This document shows, in pieces, positions 1-5,299 of a stretch of DNA of 5,299 nucleotides. Position numbers and translations under genes: made by a program. Each line of letters begins with the position of its first letter. The first letter of the stretch is position 1. The DNA is taken from NCBI GenBank assembly GCA_003506635.1, contig DNZB01000405.1:1-5299 (forward strand), in the 5' to 3' direction. The notes beneath the pieces were generated by a model. It was not told the DNA's origin. It saw nothing but the letters and a program-made list of their open reading frames with translations, and did no database searches. Source of the DNA: Parvularcula sp. (GTDB taxonomy: Bacteria; Pseudomonadota; Alphaproteobacteria; Caulobacterales; Parvularculaceae).

Positions 1-888
1 GTCCTGCAGGAAATCGGCGAGGCGGCGGACCAGCCCGACGACGCGGTGATGGAGCTGTTGCAGGCGCTCTCTTACGGCGACCATGCGCTTGGGCGGCCGA
101 TCCTCGGGACAGAGGAAACAGTAACCGCGCAGACCCCCGCGACCTTGCGGGAATTCATGGCCCGCACCTATCGGCCCGAACAATTGGTGGTCGCCGCATC
201 GGGCGGCATCGACGCGAAGCGCTTCAGCGAACTTGCCGCCGCGGCGTTCGGCGATTGGGCGTCCGCCGCGCCAGGCTCGCCGCGCAAGCCCGCGCGCTAT
301 CAAGGCGGGCGCCGCCATGACGCGCGCGATATCGAGCAGACGCACATCGCCCTGGCTTTTCCGGGGGCGGCCGTCACCGATGCGGACTATTTCGCGACGC
401 GCGTCTTCGTCGAAGCGCTCGGCGGCGGCATGTCCTCGCGCATTTTCCAGTCGGTCCGCGAGGAGCGGGGGCTCGCCTATTCGGTTTATTCCTTCGCCGA
501 CGCCTATGAGGATACAGGCGCCGTCGGCGTTTACGCCGGCACTGACGCTGAAAACGCCGCCGAAGCGATCGGTCTTATCCGCCGCGATATTGAAGCGCTC
601 GCCGCGGCGCCGACCGCGGCCGAGATCGACCGGTCAAGGGCGATGCTGAAATCGACGATGCTGATGGCCCTTGAAAGCCCGTCCTCACGCATCGAGACGG
701 CGGCCGGCCAGCTTTACGCGCATGGTCGCCTGATCGCGCCGGAGGAGGTCGCGGCGCGCCTTGATGCGGTCGATGCGGCGGGCGTACGCGCCGTCGCGGA
801 AAAGGCGATCGGGGGCATTGCGTCGCTGGCGGTCGTCGGGCCGGGTGATTTTGATGCAATGGCGGCGGCGCTCGATGGCGCGATTTGA
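1..888 (+). CDS. M16 family zinc metallopeptidase (pitrilysin / processing-peptidase-like), 3' part only
   Basis: The frame is open from base 1 to the TGA at 886-888 (295 codons), so the true start lies upstream; the GTG/ATG at 46-51 is internal. The window opens inside the N-terminal catalytic domain: the Glu at codon 4 (VLQEI) aligns with the third zinc ligand of M16 enzymes, as in pitrilysin ERNAVNAE. The HxxEH motif must therefore lie just outside the window. Codons 30-87 carry the usual GRPILGTEE stretch and the end of that domain. From about codon 112 comes the second M16 domain, with the hallmark GGGMSSRIFQSVREERGLAYS; its Arg156 and Tyr160 form the conserved substrate-binding Arg-Tyr pair. 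Known for the family: a clamshell protease that degrades or trims peptides. Substrate and cellular location cannot be read here because any signal peptide is missing. Nothing visible is broken. MPP-like bacterial homologue is the closest label. Confidence 0.93.
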   Translation, partial: VLQEIGEAADQPDDAVMELLQALSYGDHALGRPILGTEETVTAQTPATLREFMARTYRPEQLVVAASGGIDAKRFSELAAAAFGDWASAAPGSPRKPARYQGGRRHDARDIEQTHIALAFPGAAVTDADYFATRVFVEALGGGMSSRIFQSVREERGLAYSVYSFADAYEDTGAVGVYAGTDAENAAEAIGLIRRDIEALAAAPTAAEIDRSRAMLKSTMLMALESPSSRIETAAGQLYAHGRLIAPEEVAARLDAVDAAGVRAVAEKAIGGIASLAVVGPGDFDAMAAALDGAI

Positions 889-972
889 CGCGGGCGGCGT
901 TCGCGGCAAGAGTTTGGCGGCGCACGGAATAATTTTTCTGCAACGCGCAATTTCGTTCGCGCCGAGGGCGGC

Positions 973-1000
973 GGAGACAGAATTCGATGGCCGGATCGTA
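973..1000 (+). promoter_or_regulatory. Possible leader mini-ORF with ribosome binding site ahead of the acetyltransferase
   Basis: GGAG at 973-976 sits nine bases before an ATG at 986. That ATG opens a four-codon reading frame (M-A-G-S) ending with TAG at 998-1000, two bases before the acetyltransferase ATG at 1003. The acetyltransferase ATG has no well-spaced Shine-Dalgarno of its own: GGAG would be 26 bases away and the AGG at 1000-1002 is too close. Ribosomes might therefore load at 986, terminate, and restart at 1003. This is inferred from spacing only and may be chance in GC-rich DNA. Confidence 0.2.
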
Positions 1001-1002
1001 GG

Positions 1003-1602
1003 ATGTCGCTCCTGACTTTCGATTTCGGCCGCGCCTCGCCAAGGCCGCCCGTGATTGCCGCCGGCGCGATCTATCTTCGGCCGCCGGAGATCGAAGATCA
1101 TGACGCCTGGGCGCGGCTTCGCGAGGCGAGCCGGGTTCATTTGACGCGGTGGGAGCCGGATTGGCTATCAAAGGACACAACGCCCGACGCCTTCCGGTTG
1201 CGGCTCAAATCCTATGACCGCCAGTTCCGCGCCCGCGCCGGCGCGGCGTTTCATGTCTTCGAGCGCGACGGCGACCGGCTGATCGGCGGGGTGACGCTGT
1301 CCGATATCCGCCGTCATGCCGCACAGTCGGCGACCATTGGTTACTGGATCGGGGCGGCCTTCCTGCGCAGGGGCTTCGGCCTTGCGGCGGTCGAGGCGGT
1401 GCTCGGCTATGCTTTTGACGGGTTCGGCCTTAACCGCGTCGAAGCCGCCTGTCAGCCAGGCAACGCCGCCTCGCGCGCGCTCCTGTCGAAGGCCGGATTC
1501 ACCGAGGAAGGTCTCGCCCGCGAATATCTCTTCATTAATGGAGCCTGGCGCGATCATGTTCTTTATGCGCGCCTGGCGCGCGACTGTGCCCCCGCCGGTT
1601 GA
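1003..1602 (+). CDS. rimJ: RimJ-type GNAT N-acetyltransferase
   Basis: A 199-residue protein of the GNAT fold, usual length for the RimJ group, which transfers acetyl from acetyl-CoA to protein N-termini; E. coli RimJ acts on ribosomal protein S5. After a short lead comes the family opening YLRPPEIEDHDAW (residues 24-36), then WEPDWL (50-55), the beta-strand GGVTLSDIRR (95-104) and GYWIGAAF (113-120). RRGFGLA (122-128) is the acetyl-CoA pyrophosphate loop. NAASRALLSKAGF (154-166) is the classic C-terminal GNAT motif, followed by EGLAREYLFINGAWRDHVLYARL (in part), typical of RimJ. ATG 1003 is the only start: the same frame upstream is open back to the peptidase stop but has no ATG, GTG or TTG. 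The gene follows the M16 peptidase by 114 bases and precedes the EAL gene by 125. The family is clear; S5 as the true target is only inferred. Confidence 0.9.
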   Translation: MSLLTFDFGRASPRPPVIAAGAIYLRPPEIEDHDAWARLREASRVHLTRWEPDWLSKDTTPDAFRLRLKSYDRQFRARAGAAFHVFERDGDRLIGGVTLSDIRRHAAQSATIGYWIGAAFLRRGFGLAAVEAVLGYAFDGFGLNRVEAACQPGNAASRALLSKAGFTEEGLAREYLFINGAWRDHVLYARLARDCAPAG

Positions 1603-1637
1603 CGGCCGCGGCTTCATTTCGTCGAAGAGATCGAATT

Positions 1638-1705
1638 CCCCCTTGCCAGCCGGCGAGTCGGGGGCGAGTATCGCCGCCGGGGTGTGGGCGCGCGCATCAT
1701 GCGCG
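1638..1705 (+). repeat. Inverted repeats in the gap before the EAL gene
   Basis: The 125-base gap holds several short inverted repeats. CCCCC at 1638-1642 can pair with GGGGG at 1660-1664. CGGCGA at 1651-1656 matches TCGCCG at 1671-1676, and GGCGA at 1663-1667 also matches TCGCC at 1671-1675, so these foldings compete. CGCGCA at 1691-1696 pairs with TGCGCG at 1700-1705 over a three-base loop, 22 bases ahead of the EAL start codon. No T-run follows any of them, so they are not clear intrinsic terminators. They could be leader-RNA structure or a by-product of GC richness. Nothing else is visible in this gap. Confidence 0.25.
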
Positions 1706-1720
1706 GGCACGGGTTCAAGC

Positions 1721-1724
1721 GGGG
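1721..1724 (+). promoter_or_regulatory. Ribosome binding site choosing the EAL gene start
   Basis: GGGG at 1721-1724, inside the run AAGCGGGGCG, lies three bases before ATG 1728 and six before the in-frame GTG 1731. The in-frame ATG at 1746 has no purine-rich stretch upstream. The frame extends back to a TTG at 1599 overlapping the acetyltransferase stop. However, the 43 codons between translate to an Arg/Pro/Ala-rich, domain-free stretch that looks non-coding. The site is close to the start and only moderately convincing. Confidence 0.4.
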
Positions 1725-1727
1725 CGT

Positions 1728-3851
1728 ATGGTGATTGAACTATCCATGGCGGCCGAGGCGCCTCTCGCCGCTGCGCCGGAACTTTTTTCATCGGGCGCCG
1801 TCGCGCGCGGGGCGATCATAGGTGCGATGCTGGTCATCGCAGCATTCCTGGCGGGCGTCGCGGTGCTGCGATCAAGCGCCGCCGCGTTCAGCGGCTTTGT
1901 GATGGTCGCTTCCGCCGGCATCTTGCTCGTATTCTGGCTTGGGCTCGCCGGCGAGCCTGGCCCGGCGCTTTCGCCCCTCTTGCAAGGCATCTTTGCCGCC
2001 GCCGTCCTGATTTTTCTCACAGCGACCGTGCCGCTTGCGTCGCGCAGCCGGCTGCTTGGCGGCGCGTTGTTCGCCGGCGCGCTTGCGATCGTCGGCATAG
2101 CAGTCCTCAATCTCGTCCTCGTTGGCGAGGCGACACATTTGCAGCGGATGGGGCTTTACGGCGCGGGCCTTGCGACGCTCATCATCACTGGCGTTGACGC
2201 GTTTCGCGGCGACAATGGCGCTCGCCTTATTCTCCCGGGCGCGGTGCTCGCGGCCGCCGCGCCGCTGATGTTCGGCCTTGGCGGAACCGCCAGCCCATTT
2301 GCCCTGGCGCCGCAAGCGATTTTCGCTGCCGGCGTTTTGACCGCGGGTCTCGTCGCGCTCCTTCATCCGGCAGGGGCGCGGTCGCATGCATCGTTCGCGG
2401 GCGATGCGGTGACGCACCGCTACGAAGGCGGCGACCGCCAGCATGGCCGCCGGCACGCCGACCCTTCGCCGCGGCAAGCGGCCACTGTTTCCGAAAACCA
2501 GCTCGCGCAGGTGCTCGACTATTCGGGCGTCGCCGTTTGGGACTGGAGCCGGTCGGCCAATCACCAGACAGCATCCTTCGGCGAGGTGATGGGCGCTGAT
2601 TGCGACGGCCTCTTTACGCCGGAAGCGATCCGCGAATTCATTCATCCGAGCGAGCGCGACCGGTTTGAACAGCGCGTTTTCGGTCCCTCTGAGGGCGATG
2701 GCGGTTTTGACGAGGTGATGAAGCTCGTCGGCGGCCAGTCGGTCCGGATGCGCGGCGCGCGTGCGGTGTCGAAGGACGGCTCACTTGAGCGCATCGTCGT
2801 CTTTCTTGAACGCTCTGAGTGCGTTGCGCATCATGAAACGGTGAGGCCGGATGCGTTGAAACTCGCAGCCGTGTCGCTCACCAGCGCGGCGACGTCGGCT
2901 CCGCCGCCGGCGCGGTGCCACGAAATCGCTTCGCCCCATCACCATCTCGAACACGGCGATCACGAACAGGAACCGGAGCCAAAGCAGAATTCGGCGCTTA
3001 CGGCGAGCAGCCTCACGCCGGAGGATGCGCCGGTAGTGCGCGCGATCGAGGAGGGCGCGGTCGTCGCGGCGTTTCAACCGATCGTCTCGTTTGAGACCGG
3101 CAAGGTCTGCGGCGCCGAAGCGCTCTTGCGCGTCATGCGCGACGGCGCGGTCATCGAAGGCGAAAGCGCGGAAGAATTCGTGCGCAAGGCCGCGATCGCC
3201 GGCAAGGGCCGCGCTGTCGCCGCCGCGATGGTCAAGCAGGCCGCCGCGCATGCAAGCGAACGCATCGGGGCGGGCGACAGGTCCTATTTCGCGACGGTCA
3301 ATGTCGGCGCTTCGCAGATCCTGAGCGAAGGCTTTGCGGCGGATGTTCGCGCGGCGATCGCGGAGCACAAGCTGCCCGCCCGCGCGCTCGTCATCGAACT
3401 CACCGAAGCGGAAAAGCTCGTCGAATCGCCGGAGTCGGCAAAGGCGCTAAAAGCCTTGCGCGCCGCCGGCGCGGCGCTCGCCTATGACGATTTCGGCGCG
3501 GGCTATTCCTCGCTCGCCAATCTCCACAAGTACGAATTCGACTATTTGAAGATCGACCGCTCGTTCCTCGACGACATCCAGCAGAACGGCGGCAAGAAGA
3601 AGATAGCTTCGGCGCTCGCAAAACTTGGCCGCGATTTCGACATGACGGTGATCGCCGAAGGGATCGAATCGGACGCCGCCGCGAAGATCGCCAAGGCGAT
3701 CGGCTGTCGGATGGGGCAGGGCTTCCACTTCGGACAGCCCGCGGTCGCGGCTTTGTCGGCGGTCTACGCCGCCGAGCCGCAAGCGGCCAACGATCACGAT
3801 CACCGCCCGGAAAATGCGAAGAGGCGCGGGTTCTTCGGCGGACGGCGTTAG
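1728..3851 (+). CDS. Membrane-anchored PAS-EAL protein, predicted c-di-GMP phosphodiesterase
   Basis: A 707-residue protein. Seven hydrophobic segments (about residues 27-47, 53-73, 83-103, 110-132, 142-157, 166-184 and 190-212) anchor it in the inner membrane. A polar linker leads to a PAS-like domain (about 258-363) with GVAVWDW, FGEVMG, FIHPSERDRF and a C-terminal strand pair ending RIVVFLER. Next is a low-complexity linker (about 370-430) with C397, H398 and a His/acidic cluster at 404-417. The EAL domain spans about 432-685. Its metal- and substrate-binding residues all appear present: EALLR (E464), N525, E557 in IELTE, DDFGAGYSSL (D587, D588), K608 and D610 in DYLKIDRSF, E644 and E647 in AEGIES, Q664 in GQGFHF. 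EAL enzymes hydrolyse c-di-GMP to pGpG, and a full motif set argues for activity. There is no GGDEF domain. The C-terminus ends in a basic tail after NDHDH. The input signal is unknown. The start at 1728 is preferred over TTG 1599; 1746 is a less likely alternative. Confidence 0.9.
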   Translation: MVIELSMAAEAPLAAAPELFSSGAVARGAIIGAMLVIAAFLAGVAVLRSSAAAFSGFVMVASAGILLVFWLGLAGEPGPALSPLLQGIFAAAVLIFLTATVPLASRSRLLGGALFAGALAIVGIAVLNLVLVGEATHLQRMGLYGAGLATLIITGVDAFRGDNGARLILPGAVLAAAAPLMFGLGGTASPFALAPQAIFAAGVLTAGLVALLHPAGARSHASFAGDAVTHRYEGGDRQHGRRHADPSPRQAATVSENQLAQVLDYSGVAVWDWSRSANHQTASFGEVMGADCDGLFTPEAIREFIHPSERDRFEQRVFGPSEGDGGFDEVMKLVGGQSVRMRGARAVSKDGSLERIVVFLERSECVAHHETVRPDALKLAAVSLTSAATSAPPPARCHEIASPHHHLEHGDHEQEPEPKQNSALTASSLTPEDAPVVRAIEEGAVVAAFQPIVSFETGKVCGAEALLRVMRDGAVIEGESAEEFVRKAAIAGKGRAVAAAMVKQAAAHASERIGAGDRSYFATVNVGASQILSEGFAADVRAAIAEHKLPARALVIELTEAEKLVESPESAKALKALRAAGAALAYDDFGAGYSSLANLHKYEFDYLKIDRSFLDDIQQNGGKKKIASALAKLGRDFDMTVIAEGIESDAAAKIAKAIGCRMGQGFHFGQPAVAALSAVYAAEPQAANDHDHRPENAKRRGFFGGRR

Positions 3852-3870
3852 AGCACGCTTCCCAAAGGCG

Positions 3871-3923
3871 GTCGCCGGACGAAAGCGTCGGACGAAGAAG
3901 TCTCCGTCATGCCGGCGACTTTT
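3871..3923 (+). terminator. Candidate terminator of the EAL gene
   Basis: GTCGCCGG at 3871-3878 is the exact reverse complement of CCGGCGAC at 3912-3919, and the right arm is followed by TTTT at 3920-3923. The 33-base interior can form its own smaller stem: CGGA 3889-3892 with TCCG 3903-3906, plus GA 3894-3895 with TC 3901-3902. The element begins 19 bases after the EAL stop codon. The long interior and short T-run make it weaker than a textbook intrinsic terminator. Confidence 0.4.
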
Positions 3924-3932
3924 GAGGATCGA

Positions 3933-3951
3933 CGCCGCATCGCCTGCGGCG
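3933..3951. repeat. GC-rich hairpin between convergent genes
   Basis: CGCCGCA at 3933-3939 pairs perfectly with TGCGGCG at 3945-3951 over the five-base loop TCGCC. No T-run follows on either strand. Its place between two convergent genes suggests a role in ending transcription or protecting mRNA 3' ends, but this is inferred from position alone. Confidence 0.3.
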
Positions 3952-3989
3952 CGACGGGGCTTCCCGTTCCGGCCTGTTTGGGCGATCGG

Positions 3990-4011
3990 CCTTCGCGGCG
4001 TGCGGCGAAGG
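3990..4011. terminator. Hairpin just downstream of yqgE
   Basis: CCTTCGC at 3990-3996 pairs perfectly with GCGAAGG at 4005-4011 over an eight-base loop. It lies about 20 bases past the yqgE stop codon on the minus strand, a usual distance for a transcription-end hairpin. There is no T-run after it on the minus strand (the next bases read CCGATCGCCC), so a Rho-independent mechanism is doubtful. It may stabilise the 3' end instead. Confidence 0.3.
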
Positions 4012-4031
4012 ATAAGGTCTTCCCGTATTGA

Positions 4032-4685
4032 TCAGTTCAGCGGCGCGTCGCCAGACCTGGCCCTGGCCCATTCAGGCGACAGCATCGCCGCTGTCACGCC
4101 GAGACTTTGCAGCGCTGCCTTCCAGAGATCGCTCGCCTCGCCGCCGAAGATGAGCGCAGGATCAGCGTCAGAATGGCACCAGGCGTTGACCGCGATCTCG
4201 CTTTCAAGCTGGCCCGCGCCCCAGCCCGCATGGCCGATTGCAAGGAAGTATCGCGCCGGCGCTTTTCTTTTGGCCGCGACGCCGCCGATATCGACGAGGA
4301 TGTCTTTCGACGCGGTGACGCCGATTTCGGGGCCGACCTGCATCGTCTGGCGCGATTTGTAGTCGAGCGAATGGACAACAAGCCCGCGGTCGGTCTGCAC
4401 CGGGCCGCCGTAAAACACGGGCTCGCCGCCGGCCCCCTTTCGCGGGTCGATCGACAATTGTTCAAGAAGATCGCCCAGCTCGATATCGGCGAGCGGCTTG
4501 TTGACGACGACGCCCATCGCGTGGCGCTCGTCATGCGACACTATCAACACGACCGATTTTTCAAACCGCGGGTCGGTCATGTTCGGCATCGCGATCAGCA
4601 GCTTGCCGCCGAGAAAATCACGGGCCTCGCGTTTTTCCCGGGGGGCGCGGTCTTCGATGGCGCTGTCTTTGGAACGGCGTGGCAT
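4032..4685 (-). CDS. yqgE: YqgE/AlgH family protein (DUF179, UPF0301)
   Basis: A 217-residue soluble protein with the full set of family signatures. These are FLGGKLLIAMPNMTDPRFEKSV (in part, residues 24-45), HAMGVVVNKP (55-64), VFYGGPVQTDRGLVVHS (90-106), VGPEIGVTASKDIL (117-130) and the near-invariant GHAGWGAGQLESEIAVNAW (151-169). The family is widespread in proteobacteria and has known structures, but its biochemical role is not established; the AlgH name comes from an alginate-related Pseudomonas study. No signal peptide or membrane segment is seen. ATG 4685 is the only usable start: no ATG, GTG or TTG occurs between it and the upstream in-frame stop, and the next Met (33) lies inside the domain. 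This leaves about 22 charged residues before the conserved core, longer than most relatives as I recall them. Only a weak AGG (4695-4697) precedes the start. The gene converges on the EAL gene and diverges from the peroxiredoxin gene. Confidence 0.93.
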   Translation of the reverse strand: MPRRSKDSAIEDRAPREKREARDFLGGKLLIAMPNMTDPRFEKSVVLIVSHDERHAMGVVVNKPLADIELGDLLEQLSIDPRKGAGGEPVFYGGPVQTDRGLVVHSLDYKSRQTMQVGPEIGVTASKDILVDIGGVAAKRKAPARYFLAIGHAGWGAGQLESEIAVNAWCHSDADPALIFGGEASDLWKAALQSLGVTAAMLSPEWARARSGDAPLN

Positions 4686-4745
4686 GAATGGGAGCCTAAG
4701 CCACGCGCTTCGCCGGTGACAAGATGGGCGCCCGATGGCGTTTTG

Positions 4746-4768
4746 TGCACGGCAAGGCTATGCACGGC
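4746..4768. promoter_or_regulatory. Directly repeated 8-mer in the yqgE-peroxiredoxin divergent region
   Basis: TGCACGGC occurs at 4746-4753 and again at 4761-4768, 15 bases start to start, between the two divergent start codons. It is 33 bases before the peroxiredoxin ATG at its near end. The first copy overlaps the palindrome GTGCAC (4745-4750). Paired repeats here could bind a regulator of one or both genes, but they do not match any operator I know. The rest of the 115-base region shows no convincing -35/-10 pair; the only AT-rich patch is AAATTATCAT at 4772-4781. Confidence 0.25.
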
Positions 4769-4788
4769 GGGAAATTATCATCGCCAGC

Positions 4789-4793
4789 AAGGA
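4789..4793 (+). promoter_or_regulatory. Ribosome binding site of the peroxiredoxin gene
   Basis: AAGGA at 4789-4793 lies seven bases before ATG 4801, a near-ideal Shine-Dalgarno. It settles the start: an in-frame ATG at 4735 would add 22 residues with no family resemblance. Confidence 0.85.
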
Positions 4794-4800
4794 AACCCCC

Positions 4801-5286
4801 ATGACTATTTCAAAAGGCGACAAGGTTCCGAATGTCGACGTGACGCTCGCAACCGCCGAAGGTCCGCAGAAATCGAACACGGCTGACATTCTCGGAAAGG
4901 GCACGATCGCGCTTTTTGCCGTTCCAGGGGCCTTCACGCCAACCTGCTCGGCGCGGCATTTGCCGGGTTTTGTCGACAAGGCGGGCGAGTTGAAGGCAAA
5001 GGGCGTCGACAAGATCGTCTGCCTGTCGGTCAACGACGCCTTTGTCATGAAGGCGTGGGGCCAGGCGCAGAATGCGCTCGGGACCGTCGAGATGGTCGCT
5101 GACGGCAATGGAGACTTCACGCGCGCGCTCGGGCTTCAGCTTGACGCGCGCGGCTTCGGCATGGGCGAGCGCTCGAAGCGCTTCGCGGCGATCCTCAAGG
5201 ACGGCGTCGTCAAGGATCTCTTCGTCGAGGCGCCGGGCGCGTTTGAAGTGTCGAGCGCGGAATATATGCTCGGGAAGCTGGGTTAG
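4801..5286 (+). CDS. Type II (Prx5-like) peroxiredoxin
   Basis: A 161-residue cytoplasmic thiol peroxidase, full length for the Prx5/type II group, which reduces hydrogen peroxide and alkyl hydroperoxides, usually with glutathione/glutaredoxin or thioredoxin as donor. The active-site motif PGAFTPTC gives Pro42, Thr46 and the peroxidatic Cys49, and Arg127 (SKRFAAI) completes the conserved catalytic set. CLSVNDAFVMKAWG (74-87) is a strong Prx5 signature and holds the only other cysteine, Cys74. The C-terminal region that carries the resolving cysteine in animal Prx5 reads GAFEVSSAEYML here, without cysteine. The enzyme therefore probably works as a one-Cys, glutathione/glutaredoxin-linked peroxidase, as plant and many bacterial type II enzymes do. 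No signal peptide is seen. The gene is divergent from yqgE and likely has its own promoter in the shared gap. No glutaredoxin domain is fused. Confidence 0.95.
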   Translation: MTISKGDKVPNVDVTLATAEGPQKSNTADILGKGTIALFAVPGAFTPTCSARHLPGFVDKAGELKAKGVDKIVCLSVNDAFVMKAWGQAQNALGTVEMVADGNGDFTRALGLQLDARGFGMGERSKRFAAILKDGVVKDLFVEAPGAFEVSSAEYMLGKLG

Positions 5287-5299
5287 TCCTTCAGCGTTT

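Noticed and set aside
885..913. Possible promoter with TTGACG at 885-890 for the acetyltransferase
   Set aside because: The sequence at the matching -10 distance (AAGAGT) is a poor match to TATAAT.
575..1180. Minus-strand open frames across the peptidase-acetyltransferase junction
   Set aside because: Arg/Pro-rich composition and full overlap with two genuine plus-strand genes mark them as shadows.
1599..1727. N-terminal extension of the EAL protein from TTG 1599, overlapping the acetyltransferase stop
   Set aside because: The translation is an Arg/Pro/Ala-rich stretch without hydrophobic or domain pattern. ATG 1728 has a purine-rich stretch in front and gives a natural short lead into the first membrane segment.
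1872..2645. Long minus-strand open frame opposite the EAL gene membrane region
   Set aside because: The translation is Arg/Ala/Glu-rich with no recognisable domain and lies wholly over a well-supported plus-strand gene.
3850..3870. Resemblance of TAGAGCACGCTTCCCAAAGG to the start of a dispersed alphaproteobacterial intergenic palindrome
   Set aside because: No matching TGCTCTA arm lies nearby, and identity cannot be judged without comparing genomes.
4735..4800. Earlier in-frame ATG for the peroxiredoxin
   Set aside because: It adds residues unlike the family and would bypass the strong AAGGA site that fits ATG 4801.
4107..4886. Long plus-strand open frames over the yqgE gene, including 3814-4362 and 4107-4886
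   Set aside because: They are antisense shadows in GC-rich DNA; the minus-strand protein carries clear family motifs while these translations show none.

Overview
The window looks like a housekeeping stretch from a high-GC alphaproteobacterial chromosome, most likely Hyphomicrobiales (Rhizobiales). This rests on base composition (roughly two thirds G+C by eye, strongly G/C third positions) and on how closely the proteins match the alphaproteobacterial style of their families. No database search was possible, so genus-level placement is not offered. There are no transposases, tRNA or rRNA genes, CRISPR repeats, phage genes or recognisable attachment sites.

Layout. Positions 1-888 hold the 3' part of an M16 (pitrilysin / processing-peptidase-like) zinc protease whose start lies outside the window. 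After a 114-base gap comes a RimJ-type GNAT N-acetyltransferase (1003-1602). A 125-base GC-rich, hairpin-prone gap leads to a 707-residue membrane protein (1728-3851). It has about seven predicted membrane segments, a PAS-like domain, a His-rich linker and a catalytically complete EAL domain, so it is a predicted c-di-GMP phosphodiesterase. These three genes share the plus strand and could be co-transcribed, but the gaps of more than 100 bases leave that open.

From 3852 to 4031 the EAL gene converges on a minus-strand YqgE/AlgH-family (DUF179) gene (4032-4685). The space between them holds several perfect inverted repeats, one followed by four T's, and probably serves as a transcription-end zone. 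The yqgE gene is divergent from a type II (Prx5-like) peroxiredoxin (4801-5286). They share a 115-base upstream region that carries a directly repeated 8-mer.

Functionally the genes cover proteolysis, protein N-terminal acetylation, second-messenger turnover, an uncharacterised conserved protein and peroxide detoxification. The sequence shows no single pathway joining them. The least ordinary item is the membrane-anchored PAS-EAL protein with its His/acidic linker, a candidate sensor-coupled c-di-GMP phosphodiesterase with an unknown input signal. I found no convincing evidence of a wholly new system.
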